From assembly GCA_023213395.1 (NCBI GenBank), contig CM041465.1:168957741-169021740 (forward strand): a DNA stretch of 64,000 bases. Reading direction: 5' to 3'. The DNA comes from Cycas panzhihuaensis (taxonomy: Eukaryota; Cycadophyta). The notes under the pieces are model-generated. The model was given only the letters and a program-made list of their open reading frames with translations, had not been told where the DNA came from and made no database searches. Of this stretch, positions 34,630 to 46,520 are shown piece by piece (the first letter of the stretch is position 1; every line of letters begins with the position of its first letter). A program made the translations under genes and the position numbers.

Positions 34630-37182
34630 TGTTCCTAGCCATCGAATGGACTCAAGATGCATCGACGCAAGTTTATTCAGGTATATTTTCTTACTTTTCT
34701 TGCCCATGTTTGATTGAGGTTATTTAGAGTAGGTTGCTTGACACATGCCTGCCTGCACGCATTGCTTTTTTGCTTGCTCATAATGCATGTGCCTATGGCA
34801 CACTATCAGCCTATGACGACTCACAGCGGGGGCATTCCTCATCGAATGCCACACCCCGTATGGCATACAGCCACCCACGGTGTCTCCACAGTTTCCCGAG
34901 ATTGTTTCTGTCAGTTTTATTTGCTCATGCTACGACATGTTACCTATGTTGCAGTCCTTTCTAAGTCCGATTTAATCCTTAGTTAGGACTCTTTGCGTTC
35001 TTTTGGGTACTTGCCCACTGCCTCGGCATTCCCTTAGTTGCTCTAACTCATGATCAGCCTTTGTTTTTGCTTCAAAATTTGGTATTTCTGCTCATTTTTC
35101 TCTTTTTTTAATTCCAGTGACATCTGCGGTAAACTTAATTGTCTGCAGAGTTTACTGCATGATCTGTTGCTTGAAATTTAAAAAAAGAGAACCACGTGAC
35201 AGTTTCTGCTTTTTTCGCGAAACTACCGCATGGCATTGTTTGATTCGAGGCACCCTGGCATCCCCAACGTTCACCTGCTGTGAACAAGGGATAAAGGGGA
35301 TTTTGCTCCCCATTTTGAGGACTTTTTGCCTATTTTTCAAACTTCCAAGAAGAATTCCAAAAACTTTACACAAGGAAAACACACAGAAACAGAAAACTTC
35401 ATGCATAGCAACTGGAAGAAGGTGAAGTGGGCTGCCATCAGCTCGATTTTGTAGGGCCATTGCTGCCTCCTACTACTCTCCACAGCCAGCTCCATTCTTC
35501 TTGTAGGTGTTCAGGGTTTCAAGAGCCTTCTTCACTCAAAAGGCTACCTCAAAGGTCAACTCCATAGCTCCAAACTTGCAAGGAGCTTCCTTCAACCATG
35601 CCCTAGCAAGAACTGCTCATAACCAGCCTCTGTTTGTTATCTCTTGCTGCTGTTCCAAGTGGCAAAGTGCATGCTTAATCTCTCCACACAAGGTACTCCT
35701 TGGTTTTTACTTGCAACTTCTTGTTTTTTACTTGCAACTTCTTTTTTTTTACTTGCAACTCCTTGTTTATACTTGCAACTTTCTTGTTTTTACTGGCAAG
35801 TAGTCCATTCATTTCTTCTTTTCTATTTTATCACCTTTTCTTCTAAATGAAACTGATCCTAGTTAGCCACAGTTCTTCCATGGTGTTATTCTAGACTAGA
35901 GCTACTTTCCTGGTGTTTCCTTGGAGCCCCCTCCACTTTCTCTAAGCTCCCCTTCACTCTTTCTTTAGTTAGCCGGCGTAAGGGCGTATACACGAGGATT
36001 CGAGGGAGGTAGGCGGGGTTCTGTCCCCCATTGTTGTCCTTCTCCCCAAGGGTTTCGTCCCTTGTCCTCATCCCCTTGCCATACACGCTTTCTCAAGGAA
36101 CGGGCTAAGGAAGTTTAGGGAATTTTGTCAGGGCATTCCAACCGGCCTAAGATAACCCGTCACCATCACATTGCCAACTAGTGTTTCCTTCCCGAACTCC
36201 GTGGAGATCTCCCGTGGGTGAGTTAGCCATCCGGAGGCTATACTCAGTTCTATTTCGTATGTTTTTATGGTACATGGTGGCATGAGTGTTGCTCATATGC
36301 TTTCATTTCATTTTGCTATATTCTGATGCTCAGCCTAGTTCTTAGTTTCAGTTGATTTCAATTTGTATACATATATATATATATCTTGGTGTATCTTGCA
36401 GCCTCTCTTTCGAGAGGAAGGTGTCTTTCTTACTTGTTTGCAGGATCGCGCATTGGTGGGAGTGATACGTGAGATCTAACTCGTTCGGTTAGCCCCCACC
36501 TGCACTCCTCTCTCTTAGTTTCAAGCCTCTTTTCCGTTCCTTTCGTTTCATCTAGTTTTGCATGCTCAAGGGGAGGTAAGTGAACCCCTTTACCACCGGC
36601 GACCGGCATTGCATGCGCGGAGAAAGGAGAAAGAAGGAGTGGGACTTAAAGAGACAAGCCGTACCTCCACTCAAGCACCGGATCCAGGTATTCCCCTCGC
36701 TTCCCGTATGTTCCCTTTTACGCTGTTTCCTTTCCATGCATTTGTCTGAATATATAGGAAATGATAAAAGAACATAAAAGATAAAAGGGGAAAGCATTCA
36801 TCTTTTTTGCATTATTTCCTGCTTTATATAGCGTAGCATAGATAACCCATTTGTATCATACTCGAGCCACTCTTCCGTCACACCTTTCACCGCATCTGTT
36901 TGCACATTGGATTAGTTGCCCCTGTCTTCGTTGCCTTCTCATTGCCTTGAGAAGACGCAACGCGCAAGGCATTCCCTTTCCTTCCCGGCCATCCGAAGGG
37001 TAGGAAGGCCTTGTTTTTGCACAGCTACCTGGGAGCAACCAGGCACCTTGCAGTCCCAAACCTACACTCCGGCGCACAGACGTCCTACGAGGTGAGATCC
37101 TCGCTGCCTAGCTTAGTTAGCATAGTGTCTTTTCATATCTCTTTGCTAGACGTAGGATCACTGCCCCGTAGCAAGCGTTTCA
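34630..37182 (+). repeat. Element B 3' LTR
   Basis: 2,553 bp, TGTTCCTAGC to GCGTTTCA, followed by the target duplicate TCTTC. It has about 36 extra bases near its start (34645-34687) relative to the 5' LTR. Confidence 0.93.
35703..35800 (+). repeat. Short tandem repeat in element B 3' LTR
   Basis: Same TTTACTTGCAACTT array as at 27283-27382. It creates a repetitive FYLQLL/FLLATS reading that is not a protein. Confidence 0.85.
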
Positions 37183-37187
37183 TCTTC

Positions 37188-38160
37188 CTTAGTGTGCCTT
37201 TGCTTAGAAAGTGATTCCCTTTGGACTCAAAAATATAAGTTCCACTTACCAAAGGGCAATGTAATTTGTCTTTCATAACCTCATAAATAAAACCCTTGAG
37301 GTCTTCATGGATGATATGATGGGTCTTTCTTGTAAGAGAGCCCATCACCCTGAGGATTTGTATGCTATCTTTATTCAATACCATAAATACCACATCAGCT
37401 TAAACTTGCTCAAATGCATATTTGCCATAACCACTAGTAAACTCTTCGGTTTTCTTGTTTCTAAATAAGGAATCCAGATAAAACTTGATAAGGTCAAGGC
37501 TATCCTTGACATATCTCTGCCCAAAATGCAACATCAAATTAAGTCATTTCTGGGTAGGTTGGGTTTCCTTAAGTGTTTCATAGTAAACTATGGCATAAAC
37601 TCCAAGCTCATTACTAACCTATAGAAGAAGGGAGCCCTATTTATTTGGTCTCTCAAGGCCTAGGAAGCTTTCTAAGAGCTCAAGAGAGCCTTGGCTTCTA
37701 CCTCGATTTTGGAAACACCTCTCTTTGACCATCACTTTATCCTTTATGCCTTAGCCATTGATGAATCCTTAGGGGCTATGCTTGCCCAAGAGGATTATTT
37801 AGGAACTAAGTAAGACATTTATTTCATCAGCCACACACTAGTCACTGTTGAGCTTAACTACTCTCCCATAAAAAAGGAGTGCCTCGTCTTGGTCCATACT
37901 ACCAAGAAATTTAGGTACTACCTACTTGGCAATACCACTTGGGTAATTGTTTAATCTTATTCCTTGAGATGCCTCTTAACTTAATCTGACTTGACTTGTA
38001 GGTCTAGTAAACGGGTCATCCTCCTTCAAGAGTATGACCTTCAAATCGTCAATAGGAAATTGAAAAGAAAATGGTAGTCGCTAAACAACTAGTTGATGTA
38101 CCTATTCCTAACTCTTCTAATGTTCCCGTTGATGACTCCTTACCTGACAAGCTTATCCTT
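37188..38160 (+). pseudogene. Element A reverse transcriptase C-terminal part and first RNase H
   Basis: Resumes A's RT after element B: KVIPFGLKNISSTYQRAM, then FMDDM (FMDD at 37304-37315, replacing YVDD but keeping both Asp), then FLGRLGFLKCFI. The gypsy RNase H follows with LFDHHFILYALAIDESLGAM and ISHTLVTVELNYSPIKKECL. Continuity with 25801-26234 is shown by the motif order and by the TCTTC duplication. Stops interrupt the frame several times. Confidence 0.9.
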
Positions 38161-39390
38161 TCTATCTAAGACTCACCACCCTATCTATTAGCTAGTAGTA
38201 AATGGTATGGGGACAATGCTAGTGACAAGGTGAGGTCACGAATTAGAGCTACTACTAGGCAGTATTTCCTCATTGAGGAGGTATTGGTCCTTCTTCATTG
38301 CATTCACCCCAATGAGGTGAACCATATACTTCGTGAGTGCCATAACAACATTTGTGAGGGCCACATTAGGGGCCAATCCATGGACCATAGGATCCTCTAC
38401 ATGGGTTATTACTAGTTGTCCCTTTTCAAGAATGCCCATGCCTATGTGTTGCATTGTCATAGGTGCCAAGAGTATGCCAACATCATTCATTTGCATTCTG
38501 AGGCCTTACACCTAATAATCTCTTTATGGCCTTTTCCCAATGGGGATTAGACCTTATTAGAATCATAAACCCTCCTTGCTCATTGCAATATAAGTTCATC
38601 TTGACTACAACAAAGCACTTCACCAAATGGGCCAAAGCAATCCCTCTATCATCTATTACTAGAAATACCATAACCACTTTTATCTACCAGCATATTATCT
38701 ATCAATTTGAGGTTCTAGATATCCTAATCACAAATAATAGTGCTCCCTTTTGTAATAAGGAGATGGATGAACTTTGTGGGAAGTTCAGAATATACCACAA
38801 AACCTCTTCTCCTTATTACCCCTTGGTTAATCGACAAATTGAATCTTTTAACAAAACCCTTATCAACATCTTAAAGAAAATTGTGGCTCAATCCTAAAGA
38901 GATTGGCACCTCCAGCTTCCTTTTACTTTATGGGCATATCATACTTCCATTTACATGGCTACATGGATGAACTTATTCTCCCTTATATATGGGACCAAAG
39001 TGGTCCTCTCCTTGGAAGTTAAAATCCTTGCTTTACGTGTTTCTCTTTAAGGTCTCATCGACAAGGAGTCTTATCACCAAGCTTGCCTCCTCGACCTTAA
39101 AGCCTTGGACGAGAGATGCTTGATGGCATACTAAGAAAATCTCACCTCCAAGGCTAGGTCATGAATGACATATAACAAATGTCTTCATCCTTGCCCTCTA
39201 AATCCTGGGTACCATGTCCTTAATCTTGAATATCTCCATGACTGCTTATCCAAATTTAGGCTTAAATAGATCAATCCTTTTGTCATTCTCGAGAGCCTCA
39301 ACAATGGCTCCTATAGGATAGTGACCCTAAAGGGTCTCAAATTTGAGAAAGATGTGAATGGTAAATTCTTAAAGAAGTTCTATGTGTGAC
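38161..39390 (+). pseudogene. Element A integrase
   Basis: An HHCC zinc-finger remnant (ECHNNICEGHIRGQS, later CHRCQEYA) lies at 38336-38480. The longest open part, 38526-38897 (123 codons), holds the core: FSQWGLDLIRIINPP with the first Asp intact, then FTKWAKAIPLSS, ITNNSAPF where the second catalytic Asp is Asn (38733-38735), and YPLVNRQIESFNKTL with the Glu kept. The C-terminal part to 39390 is readable only in pieces, such as FKFEKDVNGKFLKKFYV. It would insert cDNA into chromosomes; here it is inactive. Confidence 0.88.
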
Positions 39391-41169
39391 CCTTTCTACT
39401 CCTAAATAGGATAGGCACACCCCTCTCTCACTCTAAAATGAGCCTAAACTACCACTTTAAGTGCATCATCATTTCTCCTAGTCATAGGTGTAATGATGGT
39501 TAAAGTAGCCCTTCATCCTTTTGACTTTATTACTTGTATTGCATCTCTTATCTCCCTCCCGAGGGTGACCTCTCCTTTCCTAGTTGGGTAAGTAAACCTC
39601 CTTTACTTCTGAGCATGGAGTCACTTCCCAACTATGGCTTTTTGTCACTTGGGTATCCACACCCCCTAGTCATTGCTTCCTTTGCATATCTATTATGTTC
39701 TTCCTGACGGACATGCGTAGCACCCCCTCCTAGTCTTATACATATCCATCATTGACACATATAGTGATTATATATGCCTAATATGAGTGTGGTATTATAT
39801 GAATGGAAGCATGAATATCATCTACATATGATCTAATAACAAAAACCATATATAATAATCAACTAAAACTACCTAAATGCATGACCCCTTGTGCATCTGT
39901 GCACCTATATCCATATGCATATGCTCATCTCTCTATGCATCATATAAATAAACAAACTATATAATAATGCAATAACATCACCAATCGATCACAATATCAT
40001 CTTCATGTATCAAATGGGGTACCAATTATCCCTCATCTATATATATACAAAGTTATATGGTACAATAGAATTATATGGTATATCATCATCTAGGCAATAT
40101 AACTTAGGAAGATGAAATCCTTATAGGGAGGAGTACAATCATATGTTTACATGTGGTAAAAACTCCCTAAAGGTATGCAGTTTTCTTATCTAAAATCCAA
40201 AACGTATAATCTCCTAGATGCCATGCTCTCAAGGGGTGTCATTCCCTCGTCTATGGGATCCCTCACTGGGGGACCATATATCTCCTAGGCTCATGCGGCA
40301 TTGCTGCAAGCTCCCTGCCTCACTCTCCTACTCTCGAGGTATCCTCTAGGTCATTGTCATGGTGTGTGATTGGTTGTATGATGACATGGTGGAAATCTGC
40401 TCTACTAATTAATCGTACCTAGCCTAGATATGATCTCTCTCTCTCTTTATTCCATGGAGTCTCTCCTCTAGCACAACAATCTAAATCTTACTCTCTGCAT
40501 CATTGCTTGATCCTCCTCCCTAGGCCTCTAGTCCTTATACCTAGCCCTATAGGATGCCTCCCTTAACCACTAGCTAGTCCTTCTCTTCTTGTAGCCCATC
40601 CAAGGTGCCCTGCAGTTGGATGACCCTCACCTAGAGCTCTTAGGACTATGCCACCCATATATCCATAGCCAAAATCAGTGGGGTGAATGTTGCTATGTAT
40701 GGCCCCGCTGACCAGGGCTCTTTGCTAGCCAAGATGGGAGTATGTATGTATGTATGTATGTATGTATATGTGTGTATGTATATGTGTGTGTGTATATGTA
40801 TGTATGTATATACAAAAGCATCAAAATCTAAATAAAACCATCTAGGGAAGTAGCAAATGATTGAAAGGATGTTTAGTTAGGATAGAATCTCACCTCTCGG
40901 GATGATTGGATTCTTTTCCTGGATGATCACCTCATCTACCATGGCTCCCCCCACTACTGCCTTTATCTCCTTGACCTCTGGCACTACCTTGCCTATCACC
41001 TAGGCTGCTAGAGCATCTCCACCCTCTAATCCCTCCTCTCCTGGGATCTCTCTATCTATAAAAGCTATTTCCACCTATACCTCTGCCACCATAGCCACCA
41101 TTATTGCTAGGGCTCTACTTGTAGCTCTCCCTCTACCTATTGGTCCTAGTGGTGGCCTATTTCTCCTAC
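39391..41169. other. Element A 3' noncoding region
   Basis: Begins with TGAGCCTAAACTACC, shared with element B (32660). No plus-strand frame is supported. It holds a microsatellite and the far end of the antisense gene region. Confidence 0.55.
40741..40812 (+). repeat. TATG/TG microsatellite
   Basis: A TATG-rich array mixed with TG units, about 72 bp. Absent from element B, which lacks this region. Confidence 0.92.
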
Positions 41170-42150
41170 TAGTGTTGATGGACCTGCCTTATCTCTTATA
41201 GCTCTCGATGGTCCTGCACCATCCCCTCCATCTCCTCCATCATCATCAACACCCTCATCGTGTTCATCTCATAGGTCTCTACCCTCATCATCACTTTCCT
41301 AGTGGATCACTCGATAAGGATCCATTGTATAGTCGATCAGGGTCAAGAGATCTAGTGATGTTGCTACCACTAATTGCCATACATGGACTAGGTTCTTAAC
41401 CTCTCTAGACCTCATCTACCATGTATGAACCATGGGAACCTTGGATAAGATGAGATGTGGTCCTCCTGGTAGTTCCACCACTCTTAAATGGTCGAAAAAC
41501 CAATAATGGAATAACGTGCAATAAGAGAAACCCCCTATCCCAACTACTTATATCTGGTTGAGCTATGGAATTGGGTTGGTTGCTATGAAGGCAGCCCAAT
41601 CAAACCTCTATCTAGCCTTACACCTCTTAATAGTGGTCATCTAGCCTCCTAGGATATCCTTGTAGTTCTATTTCTAGGATATCTAGAATAGAATAGTCAA
41701 AGTAATGAGTTTCCTTACACGAGGAACTCTAGATAAAACCATCACCTGGACTGAGACTCCCCATCAATCTTATCAGCCCTATCTTATAAAGAATCTAGTT
41801 GCATCATTATGGGTAGCATCTATGCTAGGTAGTATGCTTAATAATGTTATCATCCCACCTAATGATACACCCGGGATCCTCTTGTTATGCCCATACATGA
41901 TAAAGATATCTCACACTTGTGGGAGGTGAAATACATGCCTCTGTCAATCCCAGTGTGAGATGATTTCAACTAGGAGGCACTAGTTGGATGTATACTATGG
42001 ATTCCTAATGACCTTTAAAAGCCCACAGTATTGTAGAGTCATTTGCTCCTGCTATATCATCATCTCAATAAAACTCATCATCGCCATGACTATATTCTCA
42101 TGGTCACCATGCCTATATTCTTAAAGTTATCAATTATGAAAATAGCCTAC
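41170..42150 (-). pseudogene. Antisense ORF of element A
   Basis: The minus strand carries a decayed frame opposite to the element's other genes. Readable parts are FIMYGHNKRIPGVSLGGMIT, then RFDWAAFIATNPIP, then VVELPGGPHLILSKVPMVHT, then NLVHVWQLVVATSLDLL, then an Asp-rich tail (DDEGRDL, DEHDEGVDDDGGDGG). It lies downstream of a leftward TATA box. Antisense ORFs in the 3' region are known from some plant Tat elements (for example gene23 of maize Grande), but I could not match this one to a named domain. It has many stops and no counterpart in element B. Confidence 0.55.
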
Positions 42151-42840
42151 AAACAAAAAAAAGCTAGTCAGAGATCCACTAATCCCCTCTACCATGTGCC
42201 ATGCCCCCCTTTGGATGGTTGAGGCTCCATCAAGTTGGGTAGACCCATCCATCAGGGCATCTCTTATCTTTTTCTCCTATCTAGCCTTCACCCCATGCCA
42301 AACTCTATGGTACTGCAGATATTGATATGGGTCCCACTAAAAAGAATTATATTTTCTTGGTGGCCCTGCTACAAACTTCATGACACTATGACATTTATCG
42401 TAAGGTCATGGATACCCCCTAAAAGAGGGGGTGGGGGTGGCCTAAAAACTCAAAAAGAAAAATCTTAAGTGGACTAAACTTGGCCCATTAAGACCAAGGA
42501 TACCTAATGCCCTAATCCTCCCCCTCCCTGGGCCTCATTTGAGCTGTAAGGGGTCTCGATCACCCATATGGGGCCTAAAATAAACTTTTAAAACTAAAAA
42601 AGTCCATTAAATAAAATTGACGAAATGAAATAGCTACAGGATGATCCACTCACTAGATCAGGCATGATCGCTATCATCTTGTCTCCATGATCTTAATGGT
42701 TATTCTCTCTCCCTGATCCAATGGTCAGATCTCTCGTTGGGTGCTCCCAAATACTAGCATAGCCTTACTGCATAAAAGGAAGGGCTCCAAATCTCTCATA
42801 GGGGCCTGTAAAAATAAATCCTATTTCTAGTCTTCTCCTC
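42151..42840 (-). other. Leader of the antisense transcript in element A
   Basis: Noncoding on both strands. The 42590-42840 part aligns with B's 33050-33310. A GTGAGTGGATCATCC motif on the minus strand near 42645 is conserved and could be a splice donor (AG/GTGAGT-like). Confidence 0.4.
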
Positions 42841-42850
42841 TTTATATATG
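42841..42850 (-). promoter_or_regulatory. Antisense TATA box in element A
   Basis: The minus strand reads CATATATAAAG at the position matching B's CTATATAAGG (33313-33322). Confidence 0.6.
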
Positions 42851-43407
42851 TGGGGTCCCCAGGGGCACCACCTCCTTTCTCCTCATCACAATAGCCCTCA
42901 GGATCATCTCCTTATCCTCACTTACTTTGTCTTCAGGGTTTAACCCTTGTTTTGCTCCTATGGCCTTCATTTTACTCCTTTCTAGTGTATCTATGGTGAT
43001 CCCTTTAGCCTCTTGGAGGCCCCTTCTGCCTCATTTTTTGCACTGCTACAAAATGTGACAATGTTTATACTCTTTTAACTTATTCCAACATCTTGGATCT
43101 ACCTTTCCCATTTGTTTGAGACTTTAAGGCTCCCAGGGGAAGCCCCTCCTCCCTTCCAAGCCTCCATAGGCCCCTTCGTGACCTTGGGGTCTCTGATGGA
43201 GCATACATACTAATCCTTTCTCATCCTTTCATCGAGTAAGCCTCCCTTGAGCCTAGTAGCCTACCCCTAGGGCTCTCTTATCCTCACACAATTCACATTT
43301 GTAGTGTTTTGAGCTATCGTAGCCCTATCACTACCCCTTTCTTTTGCATCTTGAATTTACTGTCACTATCTCTTCTATCGCTTGACTCAAACTCTATTCT
43401 TTTTACT

Positions 43408-43825
43408 ATGGTATTACTCATCTTTACTAACAGAGGAAGTCACGGCAACCCCAGACCTTTTGTAGCTACGTGGATCCTCTGTGATCCCTCCAGATACAAC
43501 AATATGCATTTTAGAATCTTTCTACTTGAGGCTACGAATAACAAAGCTGATTACATAACTATTATTGAAGCCCTTACCTATGCACTTCACTCTTACCATG
43601 GCCCTATCATCCTCTATTGTGACTCTTAGATTGTCATGTCATAACTAACCTATGCTTACTAGGTATGTTGCCCATGATTGAGAGCCCTTACTTCAACCAC
43701 TAGGTCCCTTTTATCTCGCTTATCTTTCATGGATGTTCAACACATTCCCCGAGATCTTAATATTAAGGCAGATGGTCTTGTCTATCGCATCCTCAAGCAT
43801 CATCTCCTTCTCTCAGATGACCCCT
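43408..43825 (+). pseudogene. Element A archaeal-type RNase H (aRNH)
   Basis: Starts at ATG 43408 and reads MVLLIFTNRGSHGNPRPF, then LEATNNKADYITIIEALTYA, then IILYCDS, then a Gln-to-stop, then IPRDLNIKADGLV. It matches element B's aRNH. The first catalytic Asp is Asn (43429-43431, GAT to AAC by comparison with B) and the EAEY Glu is Asp. The frame is better kept than B's, because it lacks B's one-base deletion. It is about 4 kb downstream of integrase, whereas in most described Tat elements the second RNase H sits between RNase H and INT. Confidence 0.82.
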
Positions 43826-44066
43826 CCTAGGTAGCCTAATGAGTCACTTAATCACCTAGGCTCTAGGATCATCCTTTCTTCTATTGTAATCTCTTCACAC
43901 CTCTAAAAGTAGGCCATTAATGAGATTAAAATATGGTGACCACCATGTTTATGTCTCCACTTTATCCTTTGTACTACCTGTGGCATGAGGCTCTTGCACT
44001 TTGATTCTCTACATGTACATATCTTTGCTTATATTTATTTGTTGGTCAGGCTTATGACCTTGTATA
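43826..44066 (+). other. Element A sequence between aRNH and element F
   Basis: Noncoding. It continues after element F at 51097 and leads to the polypurine tract. Confidence 0.6.
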
Positions 44067-45202
44067 TGATCTATTTTTGGATCTTTATTTTCATAATACT
44101 CTTAAAATGCCTTGTTTTTCATGTTTATAATATTCTTTTAGTAGAAAAATGCCTTAAGAGGCTTAAAAAATGCAAAAAAAGGTGCAACCGCAACTACAAC
44201 CAAGTGCAAACAACTATAACTAAGTGAAACCAGGTGGGCTACAAGTGCAACTAGCAACTGGGTGGTCTACAAGTGCAACTAAGTGCAATTGACTAGTCTA
44301 CAAGTGCAACAAAGTGCAACCACTCAATTTGCAAGTGCAACAGTAAGTGTAATTAAGTGTAACTGCATGTGCAACCCTGCAGACTGTAGAAAATGAAAAA
44401 CGTGCAAACTGAAAAATGATAGTATTTCTGGTAGGCAAAACAAAGTTTGTTTTACACAGAATTTTAGGAGGATCTTCTTGTATGTGTCCTCTACATGATT
44501 AAAGAGAAAAACCTCTTTATTATACAAATTTAAGGGGGTTTTTCTCTAACTGTTTGGAATCCATTGAAGAACTAAAAAATAGAAAACCCATTGCAGAAGA
44601 AACACGCATTATAGGGTTTTATAACAGCAATATCTCTTGATGGAAGATAAAAGAGAGGATGCCAACAGCTATAGGCATAGTACGAGGAGCAAGATAAGAG
44701 GAAAGACTCTCCAAAATTACTTTCCGCTTGAGAAAGAATGGCTCAAAAAATGTAAAATCTACGCAGGAGAGAAAAAATGATAGAAGTGCATAAGGAGCGA
44801 CAAAATAATGCCTAAATCCATTTGTGGGGATAGAGAAGTAGCCCAAAAAAGTGAAGTTGCGGTGGAGGGAGGAAAATAGTAGCCATAGTAGTCCAAGAAA
44901 GAGACGCTAGCGGAATTCTTCACTAAGAAAAGAGATTTTTTAGTTATCAGTAACCAAAACTCTATGCATACTTCAGTGTCAGTGGTTCCAAAGAATATGC
45001 AGCAGCCTAAAAAGTGCCCAACACTTAGTTCTACTTTCCCAATTTACTATAGCAATCCTTTACATACTCAATAAAGCACAAACAGAAGGAATTTTATAAG
45101 AGAATTTAAAATATCTTTAAATTAATGTAATATTATTGTAAATTTGTTCTAGAGTTGTTTCAATTAGATTAAGTCTTTACTTTTCCATTCAAATTTGGAT
45201 CA
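44067..45202 (+). repeat. Element F 5' LTR
   Basis: About 1,136 bp, beginning TGATCTATTTTTGG and ending near TTTGGATCA. The aligned partner starts TAATCTATTTTTGG, a G-to-A change at the terminus. The minus frame at 44619-44846 recurs in the other LTR and is not a gene. Confidence 0.88.
44182..44390 (+). repeat. AAGTGCAAC-type array in element F 5' LTR
   Basis: Repeated CAAGTGCAAC and CAAGTGCAACTAAG units, at least ten imperfect copies with spacing of 10-25 bp. The same array lies at 50033-50283. Confidence 0.8.
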
Positions 45203-45208
45203 AATATT

Positions 45209-45220
45209 TGGTATCAGAGC
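45209..45220 (+). other. Element F primer binding site
   Basis: TGGTATCAGAGC, an exact match to the plant initiator tRNA-Met PBS. Confidence 0.92.
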
Positions 45221-45389
45221 TATGTTTCTTGAAATCCTTCGGAATTTAGAAATTTATAAAGAGAAAAGAAAAGAAAAACCCTCTTGCTTTCGTTGTGAAA
45301 AGTTTTTATAAAAACTAGATTTCAGTATTTGTTGACCGGTGAACCTTTAACCAAACTACTTGAGAAAGAATATAGACAATGAAGGAAGA

Positions 45390-46520
45390 TGGCTAAGTTA
45401 GAGTAAAAGATAGAGGAAAGGTTCATGAAGATGGAGCAAAACCTCGACAGACTAACCCATCTTGTGGTACAACTAGTCTCTCAACAAGTTGTAACTTCTT
45501 CTTCAACAGCCAGCCAAAGGCGTAAAGAAGGAAGAAGATGAACCGATGAAAGAGGATACAAATGAAGAGATGGTAGAAGACCAACAAGAAGAGGAAAAAG
45601 ATGACAATCCAGTGATAATAACACATCCATTCAAGGTAGAGTCAAAACTTGAACTACCTATCTATGATGGAACTTTAGATGCTAAAAAGTTAGATGGTTG
45701 GTTGGACCAACTAGAAACATATTTTTTCATTTATGGGTATAAAAACTAGTAGAAAATTACTTTTACTAAGTTAAAATTGTCTAAGCATGCATTAATTTAG
45801 TGGAATATATATCTTAAATCCCATAATGTAAATGAAATTACTTGGCAACAATTTAAAATCCTCACAAAGAAGCAATTCTATCCTATTGGGTATGAAGAGC
45901 AACAGAGAATTAAATGGCAATATTACCAATAGGATAGAGGCCAAAATATCCAAGACTATATAATAGAATTTCAAAAGTAAGATGTTGTGTTGGGCATCTC
46001 TTTATTGGGTAAAGACATCATGCTAAAGTATATTGGAGGGTTGCACCAATATATTCAGCAAGAAGTTAAATTGTTTGATGAAGCTAGCAAGAAGGCGATT
46101 GCCATAGAAAAGAGGAACAAGAAGGTTTTTGCTAAGAGTAAAAGGTTTGCACCTAAAAAAGGTAGCAACAAACCTGCCTAAGGAAAGAGGTTTCCAGGTA
46201 AAGTTGGACAACAACCCATTGGGGGTTTTAGAAAGAAGAAACAAGCCAATACCACCTAAATCAAAGTCATTTGTACTCATTGTAAGCAAGCGGGTCACAA
46301 CATAGAAGATTGTTGGTTCCTGCACTCAGAGAAACGACCCAAGAACAAGGGAAAAGGTAAAGCTAAAACTAAAGGTAAAGCTTTACTTAACTCTATGGGT
46401 GATGAAGATGTTTATGGCCTTGAAGGAGCCAATGAGAAGTTGATGCTCATGGCTAATGCAAAGCCTAAAAATAACCATCATCAAGTTAATCCAGAGATTA
46501 GAGAGGAGCTCTTCATGGTA
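45390..46520 (+). pseudogene. Element F gag
   Basis: Starts near ATG 45390 with a coiled-coil-like MAKLE/MKMEQNLDRL segment. The retrotransposon gag domain follows: LPIYDGTLDAKKLDGWLDQL, then ETYFFIYGYK (45546-45749), FTKLKLSKHALI and YIQQEVKLFDEASKKAIAIE (45987-46181). The zinc knuckle CTHCKQAGHNIEDC is an intact CX2CX4HX4C near 46270-46315, in a Lys-rich stretch. Stops are mostly single codons where Gln or Trp is expected. It would form the particle shell. Confidence 0.87.

Larger units (their letters stand above)
26235..37182 (+). mobile_element. Non-autonomous Tat-lineage gypsy element B
   Basis: 10,948 bp with LTRs of 2,535 and 2,553 bp, a Tat-type PBS, gag-protease, an antisense TATA box, a second RNase H and a decayed purine-rich tract (CCAAGGCGA) before the 3' LTR. 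The target duplication TCTTC (26230-26234, 37183-37187) is exact, and A's RT frame resumes after it. B lacks RT, the first RNase H, INT and the antisense ORF, all present in the related A. It is far richer in G+C and CpG than the rest of the window, in keeping with being the youngest layer. It would need proteins from an autonomous relative to move. Confidence 0.95.

Noticed and set aside
35507-35850. A leucine-rich repetitive ORF (FYLQLL/FLLATS)
   Set aside because: Produced by the tandem ACTTGCAAC array in the element B LTR.
26235-37182. A GC-rich gene island with many overlapping ORFs on both strands (for example 30808-31248 minus, 33401-33787 plus)
   Set aside because: The whole interval is one LTR retrotransposon. 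Only the gag-protease, linker and aRNH frames have recognisable motifs; the others are shadows that arise because stops are rarer in GC-rich sequence.
40741-40812. A regulatory Z-DNA type TG tract
   Set aside because: The array is a mixed TATG/TG microsatellite with no evidence of function.
44619-44846. A membrane-protein-like ORF on the minus strand
   Set aside because: The same frame recurs at 50514-50741 in the other LTR of element F with changed residues; it is noncoding LTR.
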